In this document: piece by piece, positions 1 through 12,900 of the stretch
Position numbering within the stretch: the stretch's first letter is position 1
How the letters are laid out: every line of letters begins with the position of its first letter
From: Apiotrichum sp. Y4204
Taxonomy: Eukaryota > Basidiomycota > Tremellomycetes > Trichosporonales > Trichosporonaceae
Length of the DNA: 64,000 nucleotides
Direction: 5' to 3'
NCBI GenBank assembly: GCA_025531455.1
Contig: JAMYHL010000027.1
Coordinates: 62,001-126,000, forward strand
Notes under the pieces: model-generated
The model's database searches: none
What the model was told of the DNA's origin: nothing
The model's input: the letters and a program-made list of their open reading frames with translations, nothing else
Translations under genes and position numbers: made by a program

Positions 1-2781
1 TCCTGCGCCTTTCCTCTACTGTGGCTTTTTTGCCGAAACCTATTCAGTGTCCGCATGACCTGCTAGCATCTCGATCGGGCCTGGTGGCTTTTTTGGCCCG
101 CTGACCGGGATCCGCTGCAGGATTATGCGTGCTATGCTATGTTATGCGCGGGGATGGGATCTGGATATGGCGACGGGACACAGGCGCCACCCCCGCTTGC
201 CGCACTGCCGCGCCCAGGTGTGGGGAAGCTCGGGGGGCGAGATCTCAACACGGCATGCGATGCCTCTTCGGTTTATTTTTCGCCTGCCAAACTTGGGGAG
301 CAAAGCCGAGAGAGGCATGCGCCACTTGGGTATGCACAGGGACGGCCGGAGTGTGTACTCCATCCGGCAATTTTGGAGAGGGTGGCAAAACCTCGCTCTC
401 CAACACCATTTGTCTGATTCCACCAATCCTTTCTCTGCGTTCTTGAAGGGCTAGGGTTGAGCGCGACTGTTGCACCCGAGCCGCGGAGCCCACAAGCACT
501 GGCCAGAGCCCAGAGCACTACTAGTGCAGTGTGTGTTGCAAGGTGGCCGTTTGCCTCCAGGCATGTATGCCAAAGTCTAAATACCAGCCACATTCTCGGC
601 AGGCTGTTGGCCAGAGCAAACTCACAAACAGGAACCAGGCAACATTATGCAGGAACGTTGTCAGGAACTGGAACTTGGCCCCTGGGTCGGCTCCGTTCCC
701 CACAGGCCCCGGGATCGTGAACAAGCTTCAGAGTCTTTTGTGCAGATGCCACCCCTCCAAACGCGGTGCTGCAGTGCCTCTGGGCGCTAACGCTGAGAGT
801 ACAATGTCCTCCCAGAACAGCAGCTGCGCGGGGCTTGCCCGTGGCGTCGCAAACCGGGCCTTTGGTCGTCACGAACTGGTTCCTGGCCAGTCGGGCCTGC
901 AACAGGTGCAACTTTGTTTTGGATTACTTTACGGCACGCGCGCAGCCGAGCACAAGCTCAACTACGGCACGGGGGCACACATCACCAACCGCACGACATG
1001 CCGTTCGTGGACATGTTGCGCAGTGGCAAGACTCAGTACCATGGTACCATGCTCGTGGGCTTCAACGGGCCTGCCGTCAGTAACGTCGCCGTCGGCGCTC
1101 AAAAGCTGTACCTCGGAACAGCAGTAGTGAACTGTGAGCTGAGCGTGCGCCTGTGGCTGTCGACTTTGGTCCATTAACCGTTCCTCGAGAGAGTCACCAG
1201 CACCCGCAGCCCGTAGCGCCCACCCGCGCCACCACGTCAAGACGTCAATTATTGTCAGCCGCCCAACGGGACCACCCAGTACCGCGACAGCTGCCTGTGC
1301 AAGTGATCTACTCACCTCGCTTCTTCTCTACTGGCTTCATTGTCTTCTTCACATTCACCTCCTTGCTATTCGTCGTGTGGGATTGCGGAAACGACAAACA
1401 CAACACCATCCAAAGCCCCGATTTGCGTCGTCTTGTCGTGTCGTCCGAGCACTTGACGACTCTCGCGTACACACTCCCTGTCGTCCCCGCGTCATTCCTT
1501 TTCCCCGCACCCACACACATAGCCCTCACACGCACACCCTACGCCCTCGCACTGCCACCCCGCACCATACAACACGCTTGTCCAAACCAGAACACGACGA
1601 CCGTCACTGCATCACCGAATCGCCGGATCACCGGTGCCCCGATCTGCATGATCTGCGATAGTTTGACCAGGCAATAAGATCCCCTTCGCCCCGCCGCAGG
1701 TCACAGCTTGCGCCCCTCTCGCACGGGCCCACCCAGATCTCACGGACCTCCGCCCCCCTAGTGAGTGCACGATCCTCGTCCAGAGTTATTTGCAGACCAT
1801 TATTTGGCAGTGTGTGTCGGGGGATGGGCAGGATGGCCCGCGGATGGAAAGCGGGGTGGAGTTGGGGTGGCCGGGGTGGAGCTGTGGAGGATCGTGCGCG
1901 CCGCCAAGCCAAGGCGCTCCGAGGCCCCACGCGGATCCAGGATGGGCGTCACCAAGCTACCAAGAGGAGACAAGACGACGAGACTAGACGAGGGGGGGAT
2001 GGGCGCCCGGCGGGGTTGACGTCGCAAGATCCTACCAGTTCTGGTGTGTGGCCATTGTGGCAGGCGACGTGCGGCGAAGAGCGGAGCAACCGAGAAGCAA
2101 GGGGGTGAGAGAGGGCGGAGATCGTGAGAGAGATTGTTGGGTTGGAACAGGGCATGGGACAAACGTTTCCAGCGCGCACAAGCCCGTCGGACGAGCACCT
2201 GCGCGTCATGCGCGTCATTGGCGCTCAACGAACCCCGAGAACCCAAAGATGTGGTCCCAACAGCTCCGCATCTGGCGTTGACAAGTCACTGCGCCCTCAA
2301 CAACCCCCCAGTGGCGCAACACCCTCGAGACTGCCTCGTTCTCATGTGACCATCCTGCATCCTGCTGCTTCTGCGTGGTGGTCTCGCCCCCTGCTGTTTG
2401 TTTATTTGACGCTGTTCTTGTCTCCAGGTCTCCGTGGTCGTTCTCCCTCTCTCCCTTCTCAGTTTCGTTCACTCTTCATTGCCCTCCTTCAGCACCGGAG
2501 AGACGAGAGACTCACCCACCCACTTTCCTTGCTGTATGACTCTGCCAACAACAGCACTGACCTAGAGACTATTTAGCCATATTCTTCGCGTTCATCTCTC
2601 CGTTTGGCTTTGTCACGACTCAGTACCCGATTTATCGAACCCCGGAACGACCATCGGCCCGCTCTTCGCTCTGGACATTACTATTGCTTGTCGTTCCTTT
2701 CGTCTGCCTTGCCCGCTTCTAGGACGCTTGGAGCTTCTCTTTTGAGGCAACCATACCCGTTAAGAAACAACTGTGACACCG
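1..2781. other. Gene-free leader upstream of the first gene
   Basis: I see no supportable gene on either strand. The open frames here are short, mutually overlapping and resemble no family. From about 1300 to 1600 and 2370 to 2780 the plus strand is pyrimidine-rich (CT and CA runs), as expected of a fungal promoter or 5' leader for the gene starting at 2782. An unannotated 5'-UTR intron is possible but cannot be placed. Confidence 0.6.
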
Positions 2782-4784
2782 ATGTTGCGACAAAAGCAGC
2801 GTCTGGGCGGTGACTGGAACAGCGACGCTGGCGCACTCACTCCCTCGCCTGGCCCCCATCTCTTCAACATTGAACGGACTCCGTCCCAGCCCTCACTCAC
2901 TCATTCAAACAACACGGACCACTCTGACGAGTGCGCGACAACGCCGACAAGTGTCGCCCACCCACCAAACCCGATCTCTCCGCCGTCGAAAGACCTAGGA
3001 GGAGGAACCTCGGTCAAGATGAAGAAGCGGAGAGAGAAGTCGTTAGCACCTCCAGCGATGGGCTCCGCAGACCCGACTCCCCTCCTTGGACCGTCGTTCT
3101 CCGATGCGCCATTTGTGGACCGCCGGTCGAAGCGTCTTTCGCTCTCCCGGTCTTTGCAGAACTTGCGCGAGAGCCGAGCCGAGAAGCGCGAAAGGGCGCG
3201 GTCGGCGAGGCTAAGCACTCCTGGTGACAAGTGAGAATGCCACACACAGACACAGCCACTAACAGCAGGTTCTCGAGTGTGCGATCGGCAAACCTTCCAC
3301 CTGTGCCTACGATTCCGGACACCTTTCGTCGCAAGAAGCCCGACTCGGAGTCCGATGATGATCGTCGTCGAGCCGCATCCGCCACTCCTCCCATACATTC
3401 CTTCAGCGCTCCAATCAGCTCCGTTACCACGCCGACGGGTTCGCCGGGGAAGAAATCTGGTCTCGGCGCGTTCTTCCGTCGATTGACCGGGCGAAGCAAG
3501 GAGTCGAAGGAGAACATCACCTACACTCGACGCGCCACGACTGTTATCGAGCCTGTTGTCCAGGCAACAAAGCCTAGGCCAATGTCGTATCAGCCTCCCG
3601 TGGTTGCCGCGCCGCCCTGTGTCCAGAGCGTTCTTGCCGAAATGGGTGCGGCCTCATCAGCCACGGAACGCCGCTACACTTACCGCAAGAGTATGATCAA
3701 GCGCGTCCCAGTTCCACTATACGACCCCGACAGCGACGTCATCATTCGTCCCAACAGCGCAAACAACGACAAGGACGCTGCACCCGTGGCAACCAACGCG
3801 GCTGAGGCTCGGGCTGCGGCCCTGGCTGCTCTGGAAGGCTCTCTCCGACCACAGTCGACGCCGCGCTTACCAAGCACCAGTGAGGACGGATCCGAACAGA
3901 GTGTGATCAAGACTCCGGAATCAAAGCGTCCAGACCTCGTCACCCTCGATTCTGACGATTCTGGGCCAATCATACACAACGTTAACGCCTCTCCGGCAGT
4001 CATTACCCACGTCGTTGTCATGGAGCCCGAGCAGATCGCCAGAGCCGAGGTGGATCTGGCCGATGATCTGCCCGCGATGATCTCGCCCCGTGAGCAGTCG
4101 GTGAAGATTGTGGGTACGACGCCCCGCTCCCCATCCACTTCCTCATCTGGTAGTGGGACCATGACCAGCGTAAAGCGCATGTCCAAGTCGACCAAGCTGT
4201 CCGACTTTGGAACGTACGATTCCTCAGATGCGTCCGATGAGAACGCCGACACTGTGGAGCCCCTCAAGCTTCGTATCTCTCCACGCAGCGGCACTTTTGA
4301 CATTCACGACCTGCCTGCCACGCCCGAGGACGGCCCGGAGTCTCCGTTGTCCGCCAGCCATGTGTCTGTTGCGCATTCGACTGCCTCCCACACGATGAGC
4401 ACCGACGAGTTTGGTCACACAACCATGGTTGTTCGTCGCAGCTCAACGAAGCACTCGATACGCTCTGTATCTTCTCGGGACGCACGCTTTGCGGGGAGCC
4501 GTTCGGCCTATGTCGCGCCCATCGGCGATGGTTTGATCCTCGATAGTCATAATCGTAACACCACATCCGGGCGCGTCAGGACACTCTCCCGTCGCATAAG
4601 CACCAAGCCACCAAGGGAGCCACCCACGTCCCATGACGCCTACCAGCAGAAACAGGCTGAGCTGCTTGCACGCCGGCAGAGTTGCCGGCCGGTGATCCAC
4701 TCGCGAGCGAGTATTGCTGCCGAGCTGACCGAAGTGCGCGACAAGGAGGCGAACAAGGTCATGGAAACCTTTTTCATGTCGTAA
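2782..4784 (+). CDS. Ser/Thr-rich low-complexity protein of unknown function
   Basis: Two exons, 2782-3230 and 3269-4784, give about 654 residues. The joining intron (38 nt) has donor GTGAGA and ends CTAACAGCAG; using the CAG three bases earlier would add one residue. The start is the ATG at 2782; the reading frame is open slightly upstream but only from a GTG. I recognise no domain. The protein is rich in Ser, Thr, Pro and Arg, with basic stretches around residues 80-150 (KMKKRREK, RRSKRLSLSRSLQNLRE), a GLGAFFRRLTGR segment near residue 217, and many SP/TP sites typical of disordered phosphoproteins. No signal peptide or membrane segment is seen. It could be a cytoskeletal or signalling scaffold, but that is a guess. 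A large antisense frame over it is a shadow. Confidence 0.7.
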
Positions 4785-6030
4785 TGACACCTCTCTGTCG
4801 GTCGCTATCTCTCCAAGAGCCGCATAGCCACTGCCCTTACGATACCACATTTGACAATCACCGACCTCCCTGTAATGTCCATTGCGTACTGTCGCACCCC
4901 ATACATATACCTAATACCACACATCATACCGGACACTTATACAACCCATGCTTGATGCATTAATCATGTCGGGATACTGGCGCGTGGTTGAGGCTACCAA
5001 CCGCCGTTCGCCACCCAAACGCACGCGATGATGCCGATGCCCGATCGGTGCCTCGCGTCGCGACACGAACCAGTTACAACTAGCGCTACTAGTCCAAGGG
5101 CAAACGTCAGTCTCTAGGAGACGGCGAGCTTGTTTGTGGATTAGACAAGCTCGACATTCCTTGTCGCCGTGTCATGGACACAGAGTAGCGTGTCATAGAA
5201 GGTTCGAAGGTCCATTATTCAGGATTTTCTTGCTTATTAGCTCGTAGGTGAGGCACCGAGGCCTTTGGCACCATGCAAGTCCAGCACGACACATGACAAA
5301 GCTTGAATCAAGTTGCGCAACGAGCGACCCGAACCTTCATGTGTGAGCGGAAGATCCTCGGAAAAAGGCGACTATGGCCGAGGGTCTCGACTGGGCTGAC
5401 AGAGCAGATCGGTTGGAAATCCGCAGTGGAGACCGAGTGGCGTCGAGTGGAGGACATGGAGGGCCAGTGTGGAGGACTATTGTTTTACGCTCACGTCTGA
5501 CAAATTTCTCGGCATTCAAGACGACCGTGACTCTTCCATGCCCTCCCAAGCCATTGTCTCATGCTTGCTAATGCACACTCGGTCTAAAATAGGGCTACTA
5601 ATGGAAGGCACAGGGAAAACAAGAAATTTCTCCACCGCACCAGCACGCAGAGTACGCATAATTTTCGGATCCGGGTCGATGTAATCTCGCGGCACTCTCC
5701 TCGGTACTCCTCGCGGCTGATGTGCCGCGTTTACGCCACGATGACTGATTGCTGATTCACGGGATGAGAGACCAACGCGGTACACGCCATCGATGCTATC
5801 GATGTTGAGCAGAGACGCGATCTCTGTTCGCCTCTGTTCCTGTTGTTGGTCCTCGTTGGGACGGTATAAAGAGGACCGCGTCAAGACTTGTTGACGGTAT
5901 CACTCACCAACGCGACACCGCGGCCTGCTCACAAGGAATCTCGCTTACAGAGAACCCTGGCCCAAAGATATCTGGAAAAGTAGACCTCCAGGATCCTAGC
6001 TAAACTCCAAAACACCAAGTAGATTTCGAC
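4785..6030. other. Intergenic region with promoter of the MFS gene
   Basis: No credible gene. It contains the 3' flank of the unknown gene and the promoter of the transporter at 6031. An inverted CGG pair (CGGATCCG, 5666-5673) could suit a Zn2Cys6 regulator; this is weak evidence. Confidence 0.5.
5865..5871 (+). promoter_or_regulatory. TATA box of the MFS transporter gene
   Basis: TATAAAG lies 166 bases before the ATG at 6031, a sensible distance for a fungal TATA promoter and suggestive of an inducible gene. Confidence 0.5.
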
Positions 6031-7752
6031 ATGTCCGTTGACCGTCTCTTCACTTCAATAACAGTCGAGGAGCGCCGCGTTTCCGACACTGCCACGATGA
6101 GCGACAGCTTGCCTCGCAACGAGAGCTCGGCGGATACCGTGATCGCTACGCCATACGATGGCAAGTCACCTGCCGCGACTGTCTGCGATGTCGGCGCCAT
6201 TTGCGACAAGCTCAAGAGCCTGGACGACTCGACTCTTCATCTGGAAGGGGATCTCGAAAAGGCCCAGTCGCAGCCTTCCGCAACCTCTGACACGCCGGCC
6301 CTCTCGAATGGCCGCAAGTGGGTGCTACTGATCGTCTTCTCCCTCGCCATGTTCATCGATATCTGGATGTACTCGGCCTTCTTCATCTTTACCGACGTCA
6401 TCGCCACGAATCTCAACATTTCTTTCGCCCAGCAGTCATGGGTCATCACATCGTACTCTGTAACCTTTGCCGCCTTCCTGCTCTTCTGGGGCCGCGTATC
6501 GGACCTGTACTCGGCCAAGCCGGTGTTCAGCTATGGCTTTGCTGCCCTCGGCGTTCTGAGTCTGGTCATTTCCTTCCTGCCCGACCAGTACAGCTTCTTC
6601 GTTCTCCGCGCTATCGCAGGCATCGCCGGTTCGGCGCTCATACCCTCGTCGTACCGCCTGATCATGGAGGTGTTTGACGAGCACGAGCGCGGCCGTGCAT
6701 TTACCCTCTTCGGCATGTCCGGCGCCATTGCCAACGTCACGGGTGTGCTCATCGCCGGCGTCATCGATCTCATCCCGATGCACGGCCAGGGCTCCTCGTG
6801 GCGCTGGTTCTTCCGCCTCCTCACCGTTATGATCGCGCCGCTGGCAGCCATGGCCTTCCTCCTCACCCCCAACCGGCGCGGAGCGGACGCCACCCAGGAA
6901 GAAAAGCACGCCAAGTGGAAGCGCCTCGACCTCCCGGGCTCGATCCTCATGCTCGGCGCCATCATCCTCCTCATCCTTGGCCTCACCTTTGGTGCCGCCT
7001 ATGGTTTCCGCACCGCCAGCTTCCTCGTGCCGTTCCTCCTGTCCCTTGTGGTCCTTACACCCGCGTTCTTCGTCTGGGAAGCCAAGGTCCCAGAGGACCT
7101 CGCTCTCCTGCCCCCGCGGTTCTGGAAGGTGCCGAATGTCGCGCTCCTCATCGCCTTCGCCCTCCCAATCTACCCGTGGTGGGGTGTCAACTTCCTTGCC
7201 CACGTCGAGGTGTACACCAAGGTGTTCGGCGAAAGCGGCATCCACTCGGCCGTCCGCGTCCTCCCGCAGGGTGTGGGCGCCTTTGCCGTCGTTCTCCTCC
7301 TCACCCTGGTACCCAAGCTCGTGTCCCGCCCGCGCTGGACGGTTATTATCGGCAGCCTCGCCGCCATTGTCGGCTACGTCCTCTTCGTACAGGACACAGG
7401 CTACGTCGGCAAGGACTACTGGAAGTGGGTGTTCTCCGGCTCCGTCATCGGATCGCCTGGTATGGCCGCAGTGTTCACCGCCACCAACGTTGCGCTCATG
7501 ACCTCGGTCGACCCCGAGATGGCCGGTGTCGCGGGCGCCATGCTCCAGGTCGCGTTCCAGATTGGCTCGAGCGTCGGCTTCGGCGTCCAGGCCGGCCTCT
7601 TCACTGTCAACCCTGGCGGACTCGCCAACCCCGCCAACGTCCAGGCCTCGTTCTACTTCCAGCTTGGCTGGACCATCCTCTGGCTGCTCATGTTTGTCGT
7701 CTTCTACCGCCAGCCCAAGTCTACCGGCGCTGTCGTGGTTGCCGCGCACTGA
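6031..7752 (+). CDS. DHA2-type major facilitator superfamily transporter
   Basis: Single exon, 573 residues, starting at a clear ATG. The first ~95 residues are hydrophilic and cytosolic; the rest is a chain of hydrophobic helices consistent with 14 transmembrane segments. The first segment is near residues 97-118 (KWVLLIVFSLAMFIDIWMY). Family features include SWVITSYSVTFAAFLLFWGRVSDL, the loop 2-3 signature region with a conserved G-R-x-S-D, and IAGIAGSALIPSSYRLI with an E-H-E-R-G-R loop after it. This pattern matches fungal drug:H+ antiporter-2 transporters, which usually export small toxic molecules or basic compounds across the plasma membrane. The substrate cannot be told from sequence. 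No biosynthetic cluster surrounds it. The long minus-strand frame across it is a codon-bias shadow. Confidence 0.9.
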   Translation: MSVDRLFTSITVEERRVSDTATMSDSLPRNESSADTVIATPYDGKSPAATVCDVGAICDKLKSLDDSTLHLEGDLEKAQSQPSATSDTPALSNGRKWVLLIVFSLAMFIDIWMYSAFFIFTDVIATNLNISFAQQSWVITSYSVTFAAFLLFWGRVSDLYSAKPVFSYGFAALGVLSLVISFLPDQYSFFVLRAIAGIAGSALIPSSYRLIMEVFDEHERGRAFTLFGMSGAIANVTGVLIAGVIDLIPMHGQGSSWRWFFRLLTVMIAPLAAMAFLLTPNRRGADATQEEKHAKWKRLDLPGSILMLGAIILLILGLTFGAAYGFRTASFLVPFLLSLVVLTPAFFVWEAKVPEDLALLPPRFWKVPNVALLIAFALPIYPWWGVNFLAHVEVYTKVFGESGIHSAVRVLPQGVGAFAVVLLLTLVPKLVSRPRWTVIIGSLAAIVGYVLFVQDTGYVGKDYWKWVFSGSVIGSPGMAAVFTATNVALMTSVDPEMAGVAGAMLQVAFQIGSSVGFGVQAGLFTVNPGGLANPANVQASFYFQLGWTILWLLMFVVFYRQPKSTGAVVVAAH

Positions 7753-7983
7753 GTGAACCACTCCAAGATCTTTAGAATGACTCACCTACTGTATTATTCT
7801 GTATCCATTACTTCCAGCTTTAGAACTTGATGCAGATCGTGTTATATTCACGGGCAGTAGCAGCTACTGGCCTCATGGCGTCGAAAGGATTTTCTTGCAG
7901 TCAGTCTGGTTAGTGGCATTAGTGGCGTCCCCTCGCCGCAGATCCACACAAGTCACATATATCAAGATACTACCACCTTCCAT

Positions 7984-9260
7984 CTACTTGGCCTCGTTGA
8001 TGAGCTTGGCAACAACCTCGACGGTCTCGGCGGGCTGCTCGGCGTGGACCCAGTGGCCCGCGTCGAGGGTCTCGACCTTGGCGTTGGGGAAGAAGGCCTC
8101 GCAGACGGGGATATTGCGGCGGTTGATGTACTTTGACTTGCCACCCTTGATGAAGAGGGTGGGGCCCATCCACTGCGGCGAGGTGGCCGACACGGGCGGG
8201 GGCGGGGTGTACGGAAAGTCGCCGATGAGCGGGATTTCCTCGGCGAGCAGGTCGAGCGGCAGGCGGAAGCGCAGGAACGTCTTGCCGTCCTCCGACTCGG
8301 TGTACGTGTTTGTGAGGAGGAACTGGCGGACGGCGGCCTCGGGCTCGACGCGCTCCAGGATCTTGTCGGCCTCGGCGCGCGTGCTGACCTTGGCGCGGTC
8401 AACGTCCCGCATGCACTCGACAAAGTTCATGAAGCTGGGGTTAGGAATGATACTGGAATGGGGGGGAGGGTAGACGTTGGTCCATCTTAGTCCACGGCAC
8501 TCACTCGGGCGAGACCTTGCCGATGGCAGGCGCCATGTCCACCGAAACAAGGGTGCGCAGCGGCTTGTTGAGCTCCTCGTTGAGGGCAAACGCCATGACG
8601 GCCTTGCCGCCCATCGAGTGGCCAAGGAGGTTGATGCCAGTGTCGGAGAGGCCCTGCTTGTTGATAAACTGCGAAATGTCCGCCGCCATCGCCTCGTAGC
8701 TGTGCGGCTTGGCCGACGGCGACATGCCGTGGTTGCGCATGTCCTGATGGTGCAAGTGGCCATTCGGTCATTTGGTCAGTGCGCGCATGCAGGTCGTGTT
8801 TGCCCGAGAAACGGATCAAACACCATCGCCGAGGTCATTGTCGCCAGAACGGATCCGTGGTCAACATCGCCAACACCGAAACAGCGAGGGGATATGAAGA
8901 TTACGGATCAGGCGAAATAAGCGGATAGGAAAGGAGATCGAAGGGGGGCGAATAGCCGAAGCGTCAGCCACTCTGCCTTTCCAACTTTTCTTCCCAACTC
9001 ACGAGGGTGTAGACGGTCATGCCGAGCTTCTGGGCAAAAGCCTTGGCCATGCTGCGCCAGTTCTGCTTGGAGCCAAACAGGCCGTGGCAGATGATCATGT
9101 TCTGGTCCGTGATCGTGCGGTCCTTGGGCTCGACGACGTCGAACGCCAGGTCGAGCGGCGTGAATGCCGCGCGGGACGAGAAGCGCACGCCGATCGCCGT
9201 AGCCGCGCGCGGCGCGGAGAGGGCGGAGAGCACGCCGGTGGGACGCAGAGAACGCAGCAT
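7984..9260 (-). CDS. ABHD11-type mitochondrial alpha/beta hydrolase
   Basis: Three exons on the minus strand (9003-9260, 8505-8743, 7984-8434) join in phase to 315 residues, the usual length for this family. The N-terminus is Arg/Ala/Ser-rich without acids (MLRSLRPTGVLSALSAPRAA), a good mitochondrial presequence. ICHGLFGSKQNW is the oxyanion-loop region. LGHSMGGK holds the nucleophile Ser129. AGHWVHAEQP near the end holds the catalytic His293. The exon 1-2 join restores the family string VYTLDMRNHGMSP. Relatives are human ABHD11, yeast Imo32 and ethanol acetyltransferase-like Eat1 proteins, so a serine hydrolase or acyltransferase in the mitochondrial matrix is expected; which one is not decidable here. 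Intron 1 is 259 nt, long for this window; intron 2 is 70 nt. Confidence 0.9.
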
Positions 9261-9949
9261 CGTTTTTGGGATGAGTGGTGGTGCAATGTCAAAGTCCAAG
9301 TGTGTAGTGAGGCCTGCTCTGGTGGAGGTTGGACGGTTGGGGACCGAGTTCCGGCCCACCTCGGCAAGTGGACGGAGACGCCGAGAACCGTACTTGGAGC
9401 TCCGGAGCAACATTGGCGGAGGTCGCCGGCTGACCCTCAGGGATCACGGACTTCGGTCCGATCAAGATCCAGGACGGTGTGGTCCTCAACCAGGTTACTT
9501 TCTCTGTCAGTAGTAGCAGCAGGTTACTCCAAACCAGATTCAAGCCCCGGATCCAGTGTTCGATGTCTCGGTAGGCTGAGGATGCCAAGCGAGGGATATC
9601 CGAGCCCGACGCTTGTGTTACCGTGGTTCCAGTGGCGGACGCCTGACGCCACCCGCCAGGCGCGTCGGACAAATCACGCGTGTTGCCGACGCGTACCCCG
9701 ACCGGACTGGATGCGCTTCATTAAGATGGGAAGACGATAATGATTGTGGAGAAACCCCGTGTTGTGTTTCGGGTTTCGTTGTAACAGAATTACAGTAACA
9801 TTGCGGAATCAATCATTCACACAGATCGGCGACGCGATGGTGAGTAAAGTCCGTCCTCACAGCCACACAATGCAACACAACGCAACGTCCTCAACATCAT
9901 GCATTATTGATTGCATACTCTATCTGCAGATGATCACCTGAGAACTCCA
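9261..9949. other. Intergenic, 5' flank of the hydrolase and 3' flank of RAV1
   Basis: About 690 bases between two minus-strand genes. Only short overlapping frames; nothing else seen. Confidence 0.5.
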
Positions 9950-12900
9950 CTAAAAGTTGAAACTGTCCATGTTGAACTCCATGGCGCCCTGCTGCACGTC
10001 GTTCCGGAGCTCCTTCATGAGGTTGCCGACCTTGCGCGGCGGCGACGCTGGCGGCGCCTCGCTCGGTGCTGGTGTAGGTTCTGGCTCCTTGTCGGTTGAC
10101 ATTTGCTTTGGCTCCTCGACAATACGCACATGCCGGCCCGCATGCCCGTTCGCCTGTCCCTGTCCCTCCATCGGTGTTCCCGGAGCTGCGGGGCTGACGC
10201 CGTCGGGCGTGTCCGCAATGGCGCTATCATTAGGCTCTGTGCTCTTGCCAAAGTCAAAGTTGGCAAACATGCCGCCGCCAGAGAACATGTCGTTCGCCTT
10301 TGTTGTCGGCGGAGAGGGAACACGCGTAGGCGGCTCGGAATCTTCGGCCAGGACGTCCATGTCCATAAGCATGTTCTCGCGCGCGGTCGGGTTTGAGAGC
10401 ATGAAGGATGTCCGCCGACGCTGCGTGTAGGGAGACAGTGGCGGGCGCTGTGCTGGAGCAGGAGAGCCCCCTGTTGATATCGGTTTCGGGCGGCGCTTTG
10501 GTGGCGGGAAGTACGGCCGGTCAAACGACCATGAACGGAGCAGGTCAAGACCAAGCGGGTGGCAGCCTGATGTTAGCGATTACTCCCCGGACAACATCCT
10601 TACCCATGCGACTGAACACAATGGCATTGTGCAGCACAAAGTCGAACTCCAGCTTGGCGGGCACCTCGCTCGTGCCCTTGGCTGTCTGTAATGTCTTGCC
10701 CCTGAGATGCTGGAAAAGCAATAGCAGCGAGGGATCATCATTGTCAGGAGGGCCAACTTCAAGCTTTGATCCCTGCTCTTGCCATGCTGTCGCGACCTCC
10801 TCCATGGGTGACTGGAGTTAGACTGGATATATAACACTAGAGACCAGATGCACTCACAATAAGGACCCGCACCGAGAGATCGCGGCGGTTGAGCATCCAG
10901 AATGTCCAGCTCGCCAGCCAACGGTGTCCACCCTTGAACGCGATGGGGAGCACCGTGTCTGACAGCACCCAACGGAGTAACGGCCCATCGCCTTCGACGG
11001 TGCGCGCAATAGCAACCGCAAGCTGCCAGTCGTCGAGCTGCCGCAAGCAGACGGTAATCGCGTCCTTGGGGCTTCCAGCCAGCATGAAGAAGGCAGCAGC
11101 GTATTCTGTTCGTCAGCCCCCATCAGTCCTTTGCCCTTACCATAACGCTGTTTAGACAGCAACGCGTAGCCATTCTTCATCGCGGCCGTCTTCCAGCGCT
11201 CGGTGGTAAAGTCGTTGGCGAGGAACTTGATCATCATGTTCTGCTCCTTGTGTCCGGGTGCCTGCCGCCAGAGTCCGTGCACGACCTGCTTCTTACCAAG
11301 CGCAAAGAAGAACAGCGAGCATCCGATAGGGTCGCGGTCCTCCGACGACATGAACCTGTTGCGCGCAATGACCTCGAGCTGCGACTTGATCGTCTCCTGG
11401 TTCTTGAGCCACAGGAAGACACCGAGACGTTTGGCGTCCTCCCAAGTCATCTTGTTATCGTTGCACGAGGCCGTCGCGGCCTGTAGCAACACTTCATGTG
11501 ATTCCGAATGCGTTGCCCAGACAATGTTGCGGAACGAGATACGAGCGATCGCCCGTGCGGGGGACAGTTGCCCATCCGCCAAGGGCGGAGTCGAGTGTCC
11601 AGCGGTTCGAGGAAGCTCGACACCAAGGATATCATTAACTGCAGGTGTAGCACTTCCAGAAGTGGCGCCCCGGCGGTCGCGGTTGACAAACGTCCGGATG
11701 GAGATGAGGTATCGCAGGCCGCATATGTCGAGGGAGCGGCGTGACTGCTCGACCTCGAGAGTCGCCTGCGCAAGTGCTGCGAGGTTTGACTTTTCCTCGT
11801 GAGTGAGAGGGATCATTACACTGCCATCCAGGCGCTCAATGAGCTCGGTGACCACCGTCTCGTCAAACTCGTCGTCATCAACCGTAGCCGTAGCTGGTGT
11901 GATCTCAAACAGACTAGAATAGTCCGTTGTCGGTTTGACCGTCTTGCTGATCGCCGATTTCGGGGTGTGAAAGTCGAGCGGGTCCAACCGGTCATACACC
12001 AGTCGCTTCTTGCCCTCCAGTTCGCACTGCCGGATGTTCTTCGTGAGCGTGCAGAGAATGCGCTTGACGATCTCAATCTTGTCTGGCTGTCAGCGCGGAA
12101 GAAGCGACAAGACTCACCCCAGAGCAGGCACTGGTGCAACATTGTCGGATGATAGTCAGCCAGCGGACCATTGCGGTACGCAATGAGCTCAAAGATATCC
12201 TCCGGGTCTTCCTCGTCGTCGTCCTCAATGTTCTCAAGGAAACGGCTGAATACGTAGACCTGGTTGCCGGCACCAACCGCAAGCGATCCACCAGCGATCC
12301 AAATCGAGTCGTTGATGGGAACAGGTGTGTACTTGCGCATGTCGATGTGGATGAATGGCGCCCATCCTGGCTTGACCTCAACATATGACAGGCGCTGCTC
12401 GCACACAAGCACAACATTGTGCGCAAATCCGACAGCCAGAACGGACTGGAGATCAGAGGTGGTCGTCCAGTCAAGGTCCTGGATCTCGAGGCCGGGTCTA
12501 ATGTCAGCAAGGCGGGTCCAAGCGGAAGTACACCACCCGCGACTCACTCGAAGCAATGTGTCAGCTCCAAACCGGTTGAGAATTCAGACACATTCGAGTC
12601 CCAGATGGTCATCTCGTGGGATCCATCTGCGCTTTCGGTAACTGCCATCAGACAAATCCCTGCAAGTCACTCACCTAGGACTGTCTTCTTGCGTGAACTG
12701 CACCGTGCGCGGATGACGTTCTTCTTCTCAGTCCGTACAACACCGGTACGCGTCCATGCGGCGTTGACGCTGGGCGCGTGGTTGGCCATATCGCCATACA
12801 CCGTTCCCCGCCTGTGACCGGGAAGATGTTGTCCGAGACGAGGACGCCAGAACTCGAGTACACCCGTCTCGGACACCGTCACCACCATATCCTGCAGTGG

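Noticed and set aside
6436..7785. 449-codon frame antisense to the MFS transporter
   Set aside because: His/Glu/Asp/Gly-rich shadow of transmembrane codons; no family features.
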